NCBI GenBank assembly: GCA_035278025.1 | Contig: DATEJK010000006.1 | Coordinates: 28,937 to 92,936, forward strand | Length of the DNA stretch: 64,000 nt | Reading direction: 5' to 3' | Origin: JAICWP01 sp035278025 | GTDB taxonomy: Bacteria; Acidobacteriota; Terriglobia; Terriglobales; Acidobacteriaceae | In this document: one piece after another, positions 49,114-58,966 of the stretch | Layout: each line of letters starts with the position of its first letter | Position numbering within the stretch: position 1 is the stretch's first letter | Translations under genes and position numbers: made by a program | Notes under the pieces: generated by a model | The model's input: the letters and a program-made list of their open reading frames with translations, nothing else | Databases searched by the model: none | What the model was told of the DNA's origin: nothing

Positions 49114-52100
49114 TCAATTATTCGCGCCAACCGTCTCCGTGCGGGCCGCGCTTCTTGTCAGTTCCAGGCGCGCGCAGCGGTTCCCCGGGTCCCGCGCCAG
49201 CGCCTGGCGAAAGTCTCGTTCGGCCGCCGGCAATTGACCGAGAAATTGCTGAGCTCTGCCTGCGATGCACAACTCCTGCGCGCTGGCTTGTGCTTCATCG
49301 GGGGCGTGGATCAGCGCCGTGAGTTCCTTCTGCGCTTCCTGGCTGTTCCCCAGGCGCTGCAGCGCTGCTGCCCGGAACAGCGCCGCGATGCCTTCCTCCC
49401 CTTGCCCCGAATCGGCGGCGCTCCGCCAGGCCTTCAAGGCGGCGTCCCTCTCACCCTCGGCGCTTAGCGCCTCGCCCAGCCAGTATTGCGCCTCTTCGTC
49501 GTGGGGGCGGGCCGGCTTGCCCACGCCTAGCGTGACCGGATACTCCAGCGCCTGGCGAAAACTCTTTTCCGCCTCGCCATAAGCCTTCTCTGACATTTGC
49601 CGGCGGCCTCGCTCCACATTAGCCAGTACATACATCTCCCGCGCGATCTGCCCGCCCTCCCAGGGTTTGAAGGGATGCGAACGCAGCACCACTAGGGCAT
49701 CTTCGAAGCGGCCCTCGTCCACCAGGAAAGCCGCCTGGCGCACTCGCACCACATCCCGCTCCAGCACAGAGGGTGGCGCGCCCGCATAAAGTTTCCCGCG
49801 CCGCGCCCTGTCGCCCAGTTCGGCATAGATCTCGTCCAGGTCCGGGTACAGCCGGTACTGCCGCGGCGCCAGTTGAATCGCCTTTTCGTAATAGGTCGCG
49901 GCCAGGTTACGGTCGCCTTTCACCCGCCACGCCCATATCCCCAGGTCGCGTTCCAGTTCCGCGCTCTCCAGGCCCAGCGACGAAGCGCTGCGCCACTTCG
50001 CTGCCGCCTCATCATAGCGTCCGCGGGCGAAAAGAAAGTCACCCAGCAGCAGGAGCGCGTGCTGGTCGCGGGAATTGTGCGCCAGCACATCCCAAAGCAC
50101 CAGCGCGTCCGCCACACGGTGCGGGAACAGCGAGGTGTAAGGCGCGGCCCCGCCCTTCGCCGCATACTCCGCACCCTCCGCCTGGCGGCCTTGCTTCCAG
50201 GCATTCGACGCCAAGAAGTAATAAACCAGTGGTGATGCTCCAAACCGCCCGGAGGCCGCGTTCAACACCCGGTCGGAGGAGGCATAATCGCCCAACCCAC
50301 GGTACCAGGCGGCCACGCTGAGATACGTGTCCACGTCTCCACGCGGGCCCAGCGCGATTAAACCATCGCTGGAGGTTGGCGCCGCCGTTCCGCTCTGCGC
50401 CTGTGAACTCTCCGCCAGAGCGAAGGGGAAGATCGGCATCGCTGCGATAGCCTGCTCCACAACTTGGCGGCTCTGCTGCTGGTCGCCTTCCAGGCGCAGG
50501 GCAACAGCCAGCGCGCTGCGCGTGAGCTGATTGTCCGGGTTGTAGCGCAGAGCTTCCCGCAGCAGACCTTCGGCTTCCTCATACTGCTTTTCCTGGATGG
50601 CAATCCCGCCCAATTGCTCGAATGCCGGCGGTCGCGCTCCGCCGAAATGAACCGCTTTCCAGAATGCGTCTTGAGCGCGGCTCGTCTGCCCCGCTGCGCG
50701 GTAGACGATTCCGGCAAGAAAGTTAATCCTGGGATCGGCGCTGTCGTGCGCCAGCGCCTGCGCAAGGCGCTTTTCGGCTGCAGCGAAATCGGCTGCCCGG
50801 TAATCGCGCTCCGCCAGCTTCAGCAGCGCCGGCACGTATCCCGGATTCTTCTCCGCAGCCAGCTCGTACAAATGCTCGGCCGCCTGGGGCCGCCCCTCCT
50901 GCTCTTCACGTACTCCAAACCGGAACACCTCATCGGCGGTTGCGTTCGCCGGCAATTGCTCCTGCTGGTGCGTCCCGGCAGCGGAGACAAAATCCGGGTT
51001 CCCGTCCACCGGCTCCGCCGCCGACCAATGCAGCAGGATTTCGCCTTTGCTCGACGCCACCTCCACCGCAAGCTGCTTCCTGGCCGCTTCCAACTGCTCC
51101 ACCGGCACAGTAAACTTCTCCGTCCTGCCGGCCTGAAGTTCGGGAATCGAGAACTCGCGCAGCACCTTCGTACCCAGGCGGACGCGCAGCTTCACGCCGG
51201 AAACATTCACCACCGGCTCCACCTCCACCTCAGCATGGCTGCCTTTTCCGCCCACAAAGTTCACGTTCAGCGCCAGTTCCTGCGTGGCTTCCACGAACCC
51301 ACCGTTGAGCTTGTCCACCGGGTACCAGTACTCTGTCCACGATTCCACCCGCCCGGCCGACAGGAACTCCTGGCTCAACTGCGTCTCGTATCGTCCGCTC
51401 TGAATTTCGTTGTAGGCGCCATCGTGGTCGGTCAGCAGGTCAGTCCAGATCAAGCCATCGCCCGCCGTGCCCCAGCTCCAGATTTTCTTCCCCGGGTCCT
51501 GACGGAAATTGGCAACGTGCACTACCCCGTAGTCCAGATCGTGATAATAGGCGCCAAAAAAATTGCGGTGTATTTGCAGGCCAAATAAGGAAGTGGGTTG
51601 GGGAAAGTTCCGATACCAGCTGTAGTCCACTCCCTTCCACACGGGATAGGTCCAGATCTGCGTGTGCGAGTGCGGATTTACTTCCCTCATAGGATAGATG
51701 AACTGCATGTCCGGGGTTGCCGGAACCGCCGCATTCGCCCAGAACCAGTACAGTTGCGGCAGGGCGGTATTGTTGAACAGCACCACCTTCTGCTCCAGGC
51801 GGGCTTGTTCGGGCCGCAGCGTGAGCCATATTTCCCAGTGCATTCCCGTAACCCGGTCAATGCCGCCGACCACCGCGGTCGCGCTGCCGTCGGCTGCCGT
51901 CAAGGTTCGCGCATCCACCGGCGATATCGTCACCGTGGTATGTCCATTGGGAAAATTGAACTCGATTCCCCCGGAAATCCACGCTCCCCGCAGCGCTACC
52001 AACCCATACTTCACCACGTGATTACGATAGAAAACCTCGCGCTTCGCCTGCTTGTCGTAAAGTGAATACAGGCGTCCATCCAGATCCGGCAGGATGGTCG

Positions 52101-52353
52101 CTTTCAGGTACTCGTTTTCCAGGAAAATAGCGCGGTATTGTTTGACCTCGCGGCGGTTGCCCAGGTCGTCCAGCATGGTGTAGGGATAGACGTTGTGCGA
52201 GTCAATCAGCGGAAAGGGCGGGTAGGGATCTTCCGGGCCGAGTTCGTATGTCGGCAGGTCTATGGTGCCCTGCCATACCCGCGCGGGTACGGTCTTCGCC
52301 GCCACGGTCGCGGCCAAGCCCATCGTCAGCGTAACCAGAATTAGAAGCCGCAT
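49114..52353 (-). CDS. Secreted DUF5107 domain protein with TPR array
   Basis: A 1079-residue protein. After a signal peptide (RLLILVTLTMGLAATVAA) residues about 25-330 form a DUF5107 domain with a galactose-mutarotase-like beta sandwich (FLENEYLKATILPDLDGRLY, YDKQAKREVFYRNHVVKYGL, SGGIEFNFPNGHTTVTISPV, YPVWKGVDYSWYRNFPQPTS). A beta domain follows, and from about 460 to the end a long tetratricopeptide array (PGYVPALLKLAERDYRAADF, YNPDNQLTRSALAVALRLEG, DEEAQYWLGEALSAEGERDA). GGAGCAGG ribosome site. Such proteins are common in polysaccharide-use loci and may bind glycans. Confidence 0.86.
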   Translation of the reverse strand: MRLLILVTLTMGLAATVAAKTVPARVWQGTIDLPTYELGPEDPYPPFPLIDSHNVYPYTMLDDLGNRREVKQYRAIFLENEYLKATILPDLDGRLYSLYDKQAKREVFYRNHVVKYGLVALRGAWISGGIEFNFPNGHTTVTISPVDARTLTAADGSATAVVGGIDRVTGMHWEIWLTLRPEQARLEQKVVLFNNTALPQLYWFWANAAVPATPDMQFIYPMREVNPHSHTQIWTYPVWKGVDYSWYRNFPQPTSLFGLQIHRNFFGAYYHDLDYGVVHVANFRQDPGKKIWSWGTAGDGLIWTDLLTDHDGAYNEIQSGRYETQLSQEFLSAGRVESWTEYWYPVDKLNGGFVEATQELALNVNFVGGKGSHAEVEVEPVVNVSGVKLRVRLGTKVLREFSIPELQAGRTEKFTVPVEQLEAARKQLAVEVASSKGEILLHWSAAEPVDGNPDFVSAAGTHQQEQLPANATADEVFRFGVREEQEGRPQAAEHLYELAAEKNPGYVPALLKLAERDYRAADFAAAEKRLAQALAHDSADPRINFLAGIVYRAAGQTSRAQDAFWKAVHFGGARPPAFEQLGGIAIQEKQYEEAEGLLREALRYNPDNQLTRSALAVALRLEGDQQQSRQVVEQAIAAMPIFPFALAESSQAQSGTAAPTSSDGLIALGPRGDVDTYLSVAAWYRGLGDYASSDRVLNAASGRFGASPLVYYFLASNAWKQGRQAEGAEYAAKGGAAPYTSLFPHRVADALVLWDVLAHNSRDQHALLLLGDFLFARGRYDEAAAKWRSASSLGLESAELERDLGIWAWRVKGDRNLAATYYEKAIQLAPRQYRLYPDLDEIYAELGDRARRGKLYAGAPPSVLERDVVRVRQAAFLVDEGRFEDALVVLRSHPFKPWEGGQIAREMYVLANVERGRRQMSEKAYGEAEKSFRQALEYPVTLGVGKPARPHDEEAQYWLGEALSAEGERDAALKAWRSAADSGQGEEGIAALFRAAALQRLGNSQEAQKELTALIHAPDEAQASAQELCIAGRAQQFLGQLPAAERDFRQALARDPGNRCARLELTRSAARTETVGANN

Positions 52354-52394
52354 CGCCTGCTCCTCACATTTGCGACCAAAAGTTAAGATTATTA

Positions 52395-54203
52395 TTATTT
52401 AGCCGGCGACGGGCGCGCGAACTTCTGCAACGTCATCTGCTGCCGGCTTTCTTCGATTACGTAAAACTTGTCCGCGACCACATGTTGAAAGCTCTGCCGC
52501 ACCCCGCTCGGCCACCATACCTCCACCTCATCAACCACCGCGGCTTTGCCCAGGCCAAAATGCGCCCTCAGATCGCTCTGCGAAAGATAACTGCCTCCCC
52601 CGGCAATCTCCCGCATCTGCCACACGCCGCCGGCGCGGATTCTTACTCTGGCGCCCATGGCGTCGCGGTTGCTTTTGGTTCCCACCAGTTGAAAATTCAC
52701 AAAGTGATTGCGGGCTTTGCCATCATTGTGCAGCAGCAGGGGAGGATCGCCGTTGTTGGCCACCACAATATCCATGTTGCCGTCGTTGTCGAAGTCGGCG
52801 AAAGCCGCACCCCGCCCCGCGTAGGGCGCGCTGAATCCGTCCCCCGCTTGCTTCGTGGTTTCCACGAATTTGCCGTTGCCTTCGTTGTGAAACAGGCTGT
52901 TGATCTGCCTGTAACGCACCTCCGGCGAAACCTGCTCCACTTCTTCATACACGTGTCCATTGGCGATGAAGAGGTCGAGTTTGCCGTCATTGTCGTAGTC
53001 GAAGAATCCTCCCCCGAAGCTGAGCACGTTGTGGGTGGGCAGCGTGATGCCCGCCTGATCGCTCACCTCGTCGAAAAATCCTTTGCCGTCGTTATGCCAG
53101 AGGTGGTCGGAAGACAGCTGAAAGTCGGAGACGTAAAGGTCGAGATTCCCGTCGTTGTCGTAGTCGCCCAGGGATATGCACATGGCCGCCATGGTGCCCC
53201 CGCTGGCGTTGTAGGCCACGCCTGCCGCCGTCCCCAACTCCGTGAAGGTGCCATTGTGATCGTTGTGGTAGAGGTAAGCCTCGATTCCGTCGTTGGCTAC
53301 GAATAAGTCGGGCCAGCCGTCGTTGTCATAGTCTGCCGCCCCCACCGACAGATTGAATCCATGGGGCTGGTAAATCTTGGCCGTCCTGGTCACGTTCGTG
53401 AACGTGCCGTCGTGGTTGTTGTGGTACAGCACCGCCGGGGTGCCGTGATACGCCGCGGGCCGGCAGCTGGTGGGTATGCCGTCGCCGATCGTACAGTGCT
53501 GCTGACTTTTCGGACCAAAATCCGCATAACTGCCCGCGTACAGGTCCAGCCACCCGTCCCGGTCGTAGTCAAAAAATGTTGCCCCGGTGTGGAACTGGCT
53601 GCCAAAGTCCGTGCCCGCAACCCCTGCCTTGGCAGTCACGTCCGTAAACGTGCCGTCCCCGTTATTGCGGTAAAGGATGTTGCTCCCGTACTGGGTGACG
53701 TACAGGTCGGGATAGCCATCGTTATCGTAGTCGCCCCAAACGCACCCCAGGCCGTACGCCCTGCCTGGAACACCGGCCTTATCGGTCACATCGGTGAAGG
53801 TTGCGTCGCCATTGTTGCGGTACAGTGCGTTGCGTACGGTAATGCCGCGTCCGTAACGGTCGCGCCCGTTCACGAAGTAGATGTCCTGGTAGCCGTCGCG
53901 GTCAAAATCGGCCACGCACACGCCGGGCCCCGCTTCTTCCAGGATGGTGGAGGTGACCTTCTTCCCTTTGAAGTGTTTAAAGCTTATCCCCGCCGCCTGG
54001 GTCACATTCGAAAATTTGACCACCGGCTCTGCACGGTCTTGTGCCCACAGCGGCCGGACGCCGCCTGAGCGCCATGGGATTAACGCCGCCAAAAACACCA
54101 GCAGCGAGATTCTGGGAAATCGCCCTGGGAAATTCCCCCTTCTTGCCGGCGCTCCCCTCGACTGCGGACTGCCGATCCCGCCCTTATTCTCAGTGGAGAC
54201 CAT
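52395..54203 (-). CDS. Secreted CRTAC1-family FG-GAP/ASPIC-UnbV protein
   Basis: About 602 residues. After a hydrophobic N-terminal segment (RISLLVFLAALIPW) there are many FG-GAP/VCBS calcium-binding repeats of the form DYDNDGYPDLYV and DFDRDGYQDIYFVN, separated by LYRNNGDGTFTDVT units. The C-terminus is the ASPIC/UnbV domain (AMGARVRIRAGGVWQMREIA, GGSYLSQSDLRAHFGLG, VEVWWPSGVRQSF). The ATG at 54203 is preferred over a TTG at 54251. Related proteins are abundant in Acidobacteriota next to TonB receptors and TPR proteins; the molecular role is unproven. Likely co-transcribed with the GntR gene 53 bp upstream. Confidence 0.88.
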   Translation of the reverse strand: MVSTENKGGIGSPQSRGAPARRGNFPGRFPRISLLVFLAALIPWRSGGVRPLWAQDRAEPVVKFSNVTQAAGISFKHFKGKKVTSTILEEAGPGVCVADFDRDGYQDIYFVNGRDRYGRGITVRNALYRNNGDATFTDVTDKAGVPGRAYGLGCVWGDYDNDGYPDLYVTQYGSNILYRNNGDGTFTDVTAKAGVAGTDFGSQFHTGATFFDYDRDGWLDLYAGSYADFGPKSQQHCTIGDGIPTSCRPAAYHGTPAVLYHNNHDGTFTNVTRTAKIYQPHGFNLSVGAADYDNDGWPDLFVANDGIEAYLYHNDHNGTFTELGTAAGVAYNASGGTMAAMCISLGDYDNDGNLDLYVSDFQLSSDHLWHNDGKGFFDEVSDQAGITLPTHNVLSFGGGFFDYDNDGKLDLFIANGHVYEEVEQVSPEVRYRQINSLFHNEGNGKFVETTKQAGDGFSAPYAGRGAAFADFDNDGNMDIVVANNGDPPLLLHNDGKARNHFVNFQLVGTKSNRDAMGARVRIRAGGVWQMREIAGGGSYLSQSDLRAHFGLGKAAVVDEVEVWWPSGVRQSFQHVVADKFYVIEESRQQMTLQKFARPSPAK

Positions 54204-54256
54204 CTCAGCTGAATAGCGGGATTGTAATCTCTCCCGCTCCGCCGGGAGCAACGCTT

Positions 54257-54979
54257 CTAGCGGAACCTGCGGATGTGCAGCGTGTGGCGGTCGGAGCGGT
54301 ATAGGCCCAGCACATACAACGTTGCTTTGCCGCCGCTGGAGAAGATGATCTGCCGTATGCGGAGCAGCGCCGCTCCGGGAGGGACAGCCAGGAGGTGCGC
54401 CGCTTTGGCGTCCGCGGTGGTAGCATCAATTTCCTCGTCGGCATGAGCCAGGGTCATTCCGTACTCCCCTTCCAGCATTGAAAAGAGAGACCCGCGCTCC
54501 AGGCGCGAGCGCACAAGTCCGGGGAAATCCTGCGCCGACATGTAAACCGTCTCCAGCGCAAACGGTTCATCGGCTCCCAGGCGAAGGCGCTCAATCTTCC
54601 ACAGTCGTCCATCCGAAGGCAAGGCAAGCCGGGCGGAAATCTCGGGCTGGTCGCCCACAATTGAGGCCGATAGAATTCTCGAGTAACCCACCAGGCCGCG
54701 GCCCGCCATTTGTTCGCTGAAGCTGGTGAGCTTGTTGAAATGAATCTTAGGAGGGGCAACGAACGTTCCCGCGCCCCGCCGGCGTTCCACCCTGCCATCC
54801 TGCTCCAAACCCACCAGGGCGTGGCGCGCGGTCATAAGACTCACCCCGTGCAGGCGCGCCAGTTCGCGTTCCGAACCCACCGCATCCCCGGGCCTGAGTT
54901 GACCCGCCTCGATGCGCTCCAGAATCGCTCTCTGGATTCTCCTGTAAGCAGGTGTTCCGTTATGAGGGGATGGGCTCAT
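54257..54979 (-). CDS. GntR-family (HutC type) transcriptional regulator
   Basis: A 240-residue regulator. The N-terminal winged helix-turn-helix is AYRRIQRAILERIEAGQLRP, then GDAVGSERELARLHGVSLMT and ARHALVGLEQDGRVERRRGA with GTFVAPP. The C-terminal half is a UTRA ligand-binding domain (LWKIERLRLGADEPFALETV, LSFQ-free core, HADEEIDATTADAKAAHLLA, PPGAALLRIRQIIFSSGGKA). The UTRA ligand is often a sugar, amino sugar or organic acid. It is divergent from the TonB receptor gene, 431 bp away, and probably controls it and the CRTAC1 gene downstream. Confidence 0.92.
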   Translation of the reverse strand: MSPSPHNGTPAYRRIQRAILERIEAGQLRPGDAVGSERELARLHGVSLMTARHALVGLEQDGRVERRRGAGTFVAPPKIHFNKLTSFSEQMAGRGLVGYSRILSASIVGDQPEISARLALPSDGRLWKIERLRLGADEPFALETVYMSAQDFPGLVRSRLERGSLFSMLEGEYGMTLAHADEEIDATTADAKAAHLLAVPPGAALLRIRQIIFSSGGKATLYVLGLYRSDRHTLHIRRFR

Positions 54980-55041
54980 CGGCTCTCGAATCTTGCAGCC
55001 TTCACCGGTAGCTTGCGGCAGTGCGATAGAGCATTAGTCCC

Positions 55042-55068
55042 TTTATACTACGGAAATTTCAACCTCAA
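55042..55068 (-). promoter_or_regulatory. Promoter candidate for the GntR gene
   Basis: On the minus strand TTGAGG (complement 55063-55068), 15 bases, TATAAA (complement 55042-55047), about 63 bases upstream of the GntR start. The spacer is short; the -10 is good. Confidence 0.35.
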
Positions 55069-55155
55069 GAGCGGATATCTTGGGCTGACTTCTTGCCTCG
55101 CGCGACTGGGTTCAACCGCCTCCTTGCAAGCGCGAGGAGGCAATGTATAGCCTAG

Positions 55156-55178
55156 CCGCCGCAGCTTTCAAGCGGCGG
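55156..55178. other. GC-rich hairpin in the GntR/TonB intergenic region
   Basis: CCGCCGC (55156-55162) and GCGGCGG (55172-55178) form a perfect 7-bp stem with a 9-base loop. A competing pairing AGCTT (55163-55167) with AAGCT (55179-55183) overlaps it. No T-run follows, so it is not a classical terminator. Otherwise the 431-base interval 54980-55410 holds only the promoters and no gene. Confidence 0.4.
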
Positions 55179-55310
55179 AAGCTATTCCAATATCTAGATT
55201 TCCACAGGCCTCGTGCTATTGCTTTTCATACCTGAACTGCAAAATTCTTATCCCTATCTTGCTGTCGAGTGGAAATTTTCCCGCTACTCCCGCCGAGCGC
55301 GATTTTTTTC

Positions 55311-55338
55311 TTGACCTCAACCCGATAAGTACTATATA
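55311..55338 (+). promoter_or_regulatory. Promoter of the TonB receptor gene
   Basis: TTGACC (55311-55316), 16-base spacer, TATATA (55333-55338), preceded by a T-run that may act as an UP element. It lies about 72 bases upstream of the receptor ATG. Confidence 0.55.
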
Positions 55339-55344
55339 GCGTAC
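55329..55344. promoter_or_regulatory. Candidate GntR operator overlapping the receptor -10 box
   Basis: GTAC (55329-55332), eight bases, GTAC (55341-55344), centred on the palindrome CTATATAG. A dyad of this size over the -10 box, next to a divergent GntR gene, is what one would expect of an autoregulatory GntR site. It does not match the HutC consensus exactly. Confidence 0.35.
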
Positions 55345-55410
55345 GCATTCATTTGTGGGGAGAAATTTCTGCTGTTGGGCCCGGCCACACGATTTTCCAG
55401 GAGGTTTGTA

Positions 55411-58400
55411 ATGCTGCGACCGATGCGGTTTGGCGTTGTCCTTCTTGCCTTGGTTACCTTTCTGGCTGCCCTGCCGATGGCTTGGGCCCAGGAAGTTACC
55501 GCCAATATCGTGGGCACGATAAAAGACCCTAGCGGGGCGCCGGTTCCCGGGGCGACGGTGAACGCTACCGATACCGCTCGGGGCACGGTTTACTCGACAA
55601 AGACCAACGATGTGGGCGCTTACAACATTTCGCGAATCAAGGTGGGCAGTTACACCCTGAAGGCGAGCGCCGCTGGTTTCCAGACCGTGGAATACCCGGC
55701 GTTCACTTTGGTGCTGAACCAGACCGCCCGTATTGATATCTCGCTGAAGGTCGGACAGGTCAATCAGACCGTGGTGGTGACCGGCGAAGCGCCCCTGCTG
55801 GAAACGGAAAACACCATGGTGAGCACGGTGATTGACTCGGTTTCCGCCGACAAACTGCCCCTGGCCACGCGCAACTACGTCCAGTTGACATTGTTGTCGC
55901 CCGGCTCGATTTCACCCGACCCCACGAATTTCAATAACGGCGACAACACCGCCAGCGGCGCCCGGCCCTACATTAACGGCAATCGCGAGCAGTCGGACAA
56001 CTTCCTGCTGGACGGCATGGACAACAACCAGGTTTCGGATAACCTGCTGGGTTACACGCCCGCGCCCGATGCCATTCAGGAATTCAACCTCATCACCAGC
56101 AACGCCTCCGCCGAGTTCGGCAACTTTCAGGGCGGCATTGTCAGCGCCACCATTAAGTCGGGCACCAACGCTTTTCACGGCGATCTCTGGGAGTACTTCC
56201 GCAACGATGTACTGAACGCCAACAGTTGGGAAAACAATTTCGCCAACCCCAGAGTTAAACGTCCACCGCTGCGCTGGAACATGTACGGCGGCACCATCGG
56301 GGGCCCGGTAGTCAAAAATAAGCTCTTCTTCTTCTTTGACTACCAGGGACAACGCTTCGACCATCCCGCCTCCACCCGGTTCTTCAACGTGTTTACCACG
56401 GCGGAGCGCGCGGGGGATTTTGGAGCGCTCTGCAGCAGCGGCTTTGACGGCTCCGGCATCTGTAAGGACCGCAATAAGAACGGCCAGGTTACCAACCAGC
56501 TTTACAATCCCTGCACCAACACTGCTGGCCCGTGTACGGCGGCAAATTTCGTTCCCGGCACCCGCACCCCCTTCCCCTTCAACCGGATTCCCACCAGCAT
56601 GCTGAACCCGGTTGCGCAGGCGCTGTTCAGCTCTCCACTTTATCCGGCCCCGGTCAATAACAACATCGAGAACAATGCCTTCAACACGGTGACGCAAGCC
56701 TTCGACAACAACCAGTTCGACGTCAAGATTGACTACAACGCCACCGAAAAGGACCACATTTTTGGCCGCTACTCGCATGCCAACCAGGACAATCCGCTAA
56801 CCAACTCCCTGGCTATTATCGGACAAGGTTTTTCCCAGGCGCCCATCAACAACGAGGTGGTGGACTGGACGCACACCTTCAGCACCAACCTGCTGAACGA
56901 CCTTCGTTTTGGTGTGAACTACATCAAGCTGCATAATGGAACCACCTTCGGCAGTTCGGTCGGCGATCTGGCTACCCAACTGGGAATTGCCAATGGAAAC
57001 CCAATCGGACCGGGACTGATGAGCCTGGGCTTTTACGGTGGGACTCCCAGCCAAGCGGGTTCGGGCACGCTCAACAGTGTGGGCGCCAGCGGCATTGAGC
57101 AGAACTTCCGCAGCGCCGTCATTCAGTTCGACGACAATTTGGTCATCACGCACGGACGCCACATCATCCACACAGGATTCGACTACCGGCGCAACCGCAT
57201 CAACATCTTCTACTCCGGCAACAGCGGCAAGTATGGCGCCATCCTCTTCAGCGGCCAGTACACCGCCAACGATGGCAGCAGCCCGGCCGACGGCACCGGT
57301 TTCGGCGGAGCCGATTTCTTCCTTGGTCTGCCCAATTCCTACGGGCACGGCATTTCGGGTGGCGGCTGGGGACAACGCCAGAGCGTGGTTGCCGGCTTTG
57401 TACAGGATGATTGGCGTGCCACCGACAATCTGACGGTCAATATTGGACTTCGTTATCAGGCCTTCACGCCCTGGGTGGAGAGAAATAACCGCCAGGACAA
57501 CGCTACGCTGATCGGCGGCCAGCTCATCGCGCCGGACTGCTCCTTGCTCGGAACCACTCCCTTCTCCTGCCAGAACAGCAACCCCGGGCTCTATCAGGGC
57601 ACCTATGGCCTGGCTGACTTCCAGCCCCGCCTGGGTTTTGCCTGGACACCGGCTCGTTTTGGCGGCAAGACGGTAATCCGCGGCGCCTTCACCGTTTCCA
57701 GCTACCTGGAAGGCACGGGCACCAACCTGCGGCTGCCTATCAACCCGCCGTTCAGCCCGGCGGAAACTCTAACCCAGTTCAACGGAAACGTGGCGCCCAC
57801 CTCCACTCAGGACGGCATTGTTCCGCCGAGTACTTCAGCCGGGGATCCCTTTGCCGGCGCCCTGTTCCGCGTCTGGGACTCGCACGTGCAACCGGCTGAT
57901 ACCTACCAGTGGAATGCGACCGTCCAGCAGGAGTTGAACAACAGCACAACCGTCCAGGTCGGCTATGTAGGCCAGCGCGGAATCCACCTGATGGTCCCCA
58001 TGCCCTACCTGCAGAGGCAACTGCTTCCCAACAGCGCCTGCTCCACTCCTCCCTGCACTGCGCCCAGCATCTACCTCTCGGGCAATCCGGCGCTGCAAAG
58101 CGATCTTTCGCAGATCTCTGGAACTGCCTCCGTGGGCAACATGCGCTATAACGCCCTGCAGGCGGTTCTCCAGAAGCGCTACAGCCAGGGTCTGCAGTTC
58201 CAGGTGGCCTACACCTACTCCAAATGCATGACCGACAACAGCGGTTACTACGGCACCTGGGGTTCGACCCAGGCTACGCCCGCCAATCCCTACTACCAGA
58301 ACCTCTACGATCCCCACGCTGACTATGCTCCGTGCTATTTCGACGCCAGCCATCTGCTCTCCGCCTACGCTGTGTACGAATTGCCTTACGGGCGCGGCAA

Positions 58401-58914
58401 GAGGTTCGGCGCCAATGCGCCTAAAGTACTCAGCGCGATTGCTGGCGGCTGGTCCGTCAACCCCATCGTCTCCGTGCATACCGGCTTCCCGCTGGCTCTC
58501 TACGACTTCGGCAGCGACCCAACCGGCACCGGTTCTCGCGGGCTGCGCCCGGACTGCAACGGCCCCTTCCAGACGTTCGGCCGGAAGCCGGCCTTCGACC
58601 CCAGCAGCGGCGCCTTCACCGGATACCAGTGGTTCGACCCGACGTCATTCTCAGCACCGCCCATCGGCCAGTTCGGTACCTGCCCGGCGCAGGGACCGAT
58701 TCGGGGACCGGGTTATTTCGACGTGGATCTGAGCCTGCAGAAGGACTTTCGCATCACCGAGTCTAAGCGGCTGCAGTTCCGCACCGACTTCGTCAACGCC
58801 TTCAACCGCGTCAACCTGAATGCTCCGGCTACCGCGCTGGGGGGCAATATGGGGCTGATCAATAGCTCTCAAGACCCGCGCAACATCCAATTTGCCCTGA
58901 AGTTCTACTTCTGA
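55411..58914 (+). CDS. TonB-dependent receptor, Oar-like, with carboxypeptidase-regulatory-like domain
   Basis: A 1167-residue outer-membrane receptor. Signal peptide to about residue 27 (LLALVTFLAALPMAWAQ). Residues about 30-110 are the regulatory-like beta sandwich (TANIVGTIKDPSGAPVPGAT, VGAYNISRIKVGSYTLKASA, LKVGQVNQTVVVTGEAPLLE). The plug follows with NYVQLTLLSPG, NREQSDNFLLDGMDNNQVSD and IQEFNLITSNASAEFGNFQG. The remainder is a long beta barrel ending NIQFALKFYF with a terminal aromatic. AGGAGG ribosome site seven bases before the ATG. Probably imports an oligosaccharide, peptide or other large solute; substrate unknown. Confidence 0.93.
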   Translation: MLRPMRFGVVLLALVTFLAALPMAWAQEVTANIVGTIKDPSGAPVPGATVNATDTARGTVYSTKTNDVGAYNISRIKVGSYTLKASAAGFQTVEYPAFTLVLNQTARIDISLKVGQVNQTVVVTGEAPLLETENTMVSTVIDSVSADKLPLATRNYVQLTLLSPGSISPDPTNFNNGDNTASGARPYINGNREQSDNFLLDGMDNNQVSDNLLGYTPAPDAIQEFNLITSNASAEFGNFQGGIVSATIKSGTNAFHGDLWEYFRNDVLNANSWENNFANPRVKRPPLRWNMYGGTIGGPVVKNKLFFFFDYQGQRFDHPASTRFFNVFTTAERAGDFGALCSSGFDGSGICKDRNKNGQVTNQLYNPCTNTAGPCTAANFVPGTRTPFPFNRIPTSMLNPVAQALFSSPLYPAPVNNNIENNAFNTVTQAFDNNQFDVKIDYNATEKDHIFGRYSHANQDNPLTNSLAIIGQGFSQAPINNEVVDWTHTFSTNLLNDLRFGVNYIKLHNGTTFGSSVGDLATQLGIANGNPIGPGLMSLGFYGGTPSQAGSGTLNSVGASGIEQNFRSAVIQFDDNLVITHGRHIIHTGFDYRRNRINIFYSGNSGKYGAILFSGQYTANDGSSPADGTGFGGADFFLGLPNSYGHGISGGGWGQRQSVVAGFVQDDWRATDNLTVNIGLRYQAFTPWVERNNRQDNATLIGGQLIAPDCSLLGTTPFSCQNSNPGLYQGTYGLADFQPRLGFAWTPARFGGKTVIRGAFTVSSYLEGTGTNLRLPINPPFSPAETLTQFNGNVAPTSTQDGIVPPSTSAGDPFAGALFRVWDSHVQPADTYQWNATVQQELNNSTTVQVGYVGQRGIHLMVPMPYLQRQLLPNSACSTPPCTAPSIYLSGNPALQSDLSQISGTASVGNMRYNALQAVLQKRYSQGLQFQVAYTYSKCMTDNSGYYGTWGSTQATPANPYYQNLYDPHADYAPCYFDASHLLSAYAVYELPYGRGKRFGANAPKVLSAIAGGWSVNPIVSVHTGFPLALYDFGSDPTGTGSRGLRPDCNGPFQTFGRKPAFDPSSGAFTGYQWFDPTSFSAPPIGQFGTCPAQGPIRGPGYFDVDLSLQKDFRITESKRLQFRTDFVNAFNRVNLNAPATALGGNMGLINSSQDPRNIQFALKFYF

Positions 58915-58925
58915 GCCTGTATCAT

Positions 58926-58963
58926 GGGGCAGGCAGTCGCCAGACGCCTGCCCCTATTTGTTT
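58926..58963 (+). terminator. Hairpin between receptor and TPR genes (terminator or attenuator)
   Basis: GGGGCAGGC (58926-58934) pairs with GCCTGCCCC (58946-58954), extended by an inner GTC/GAC pair around a GCCA loop, then TATTTGTTT. The stem is strong; the T-tract is interrupted, so partial termination with some read-through into the TPR gene is likely. Confidence 0.65.
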
Positions 58964-58966
58964 CCC

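Noticed and set aside
52395..53950. Periodic GTC/GTTGTC-rich DNA resembling tandem repeats
   Set aside because: Explained by the repeated Asp-x-Asn-x-Asp FG-GAP codons of the CRTAC1 protein; same for 60110-61260. Not a CRISPR or satellite.
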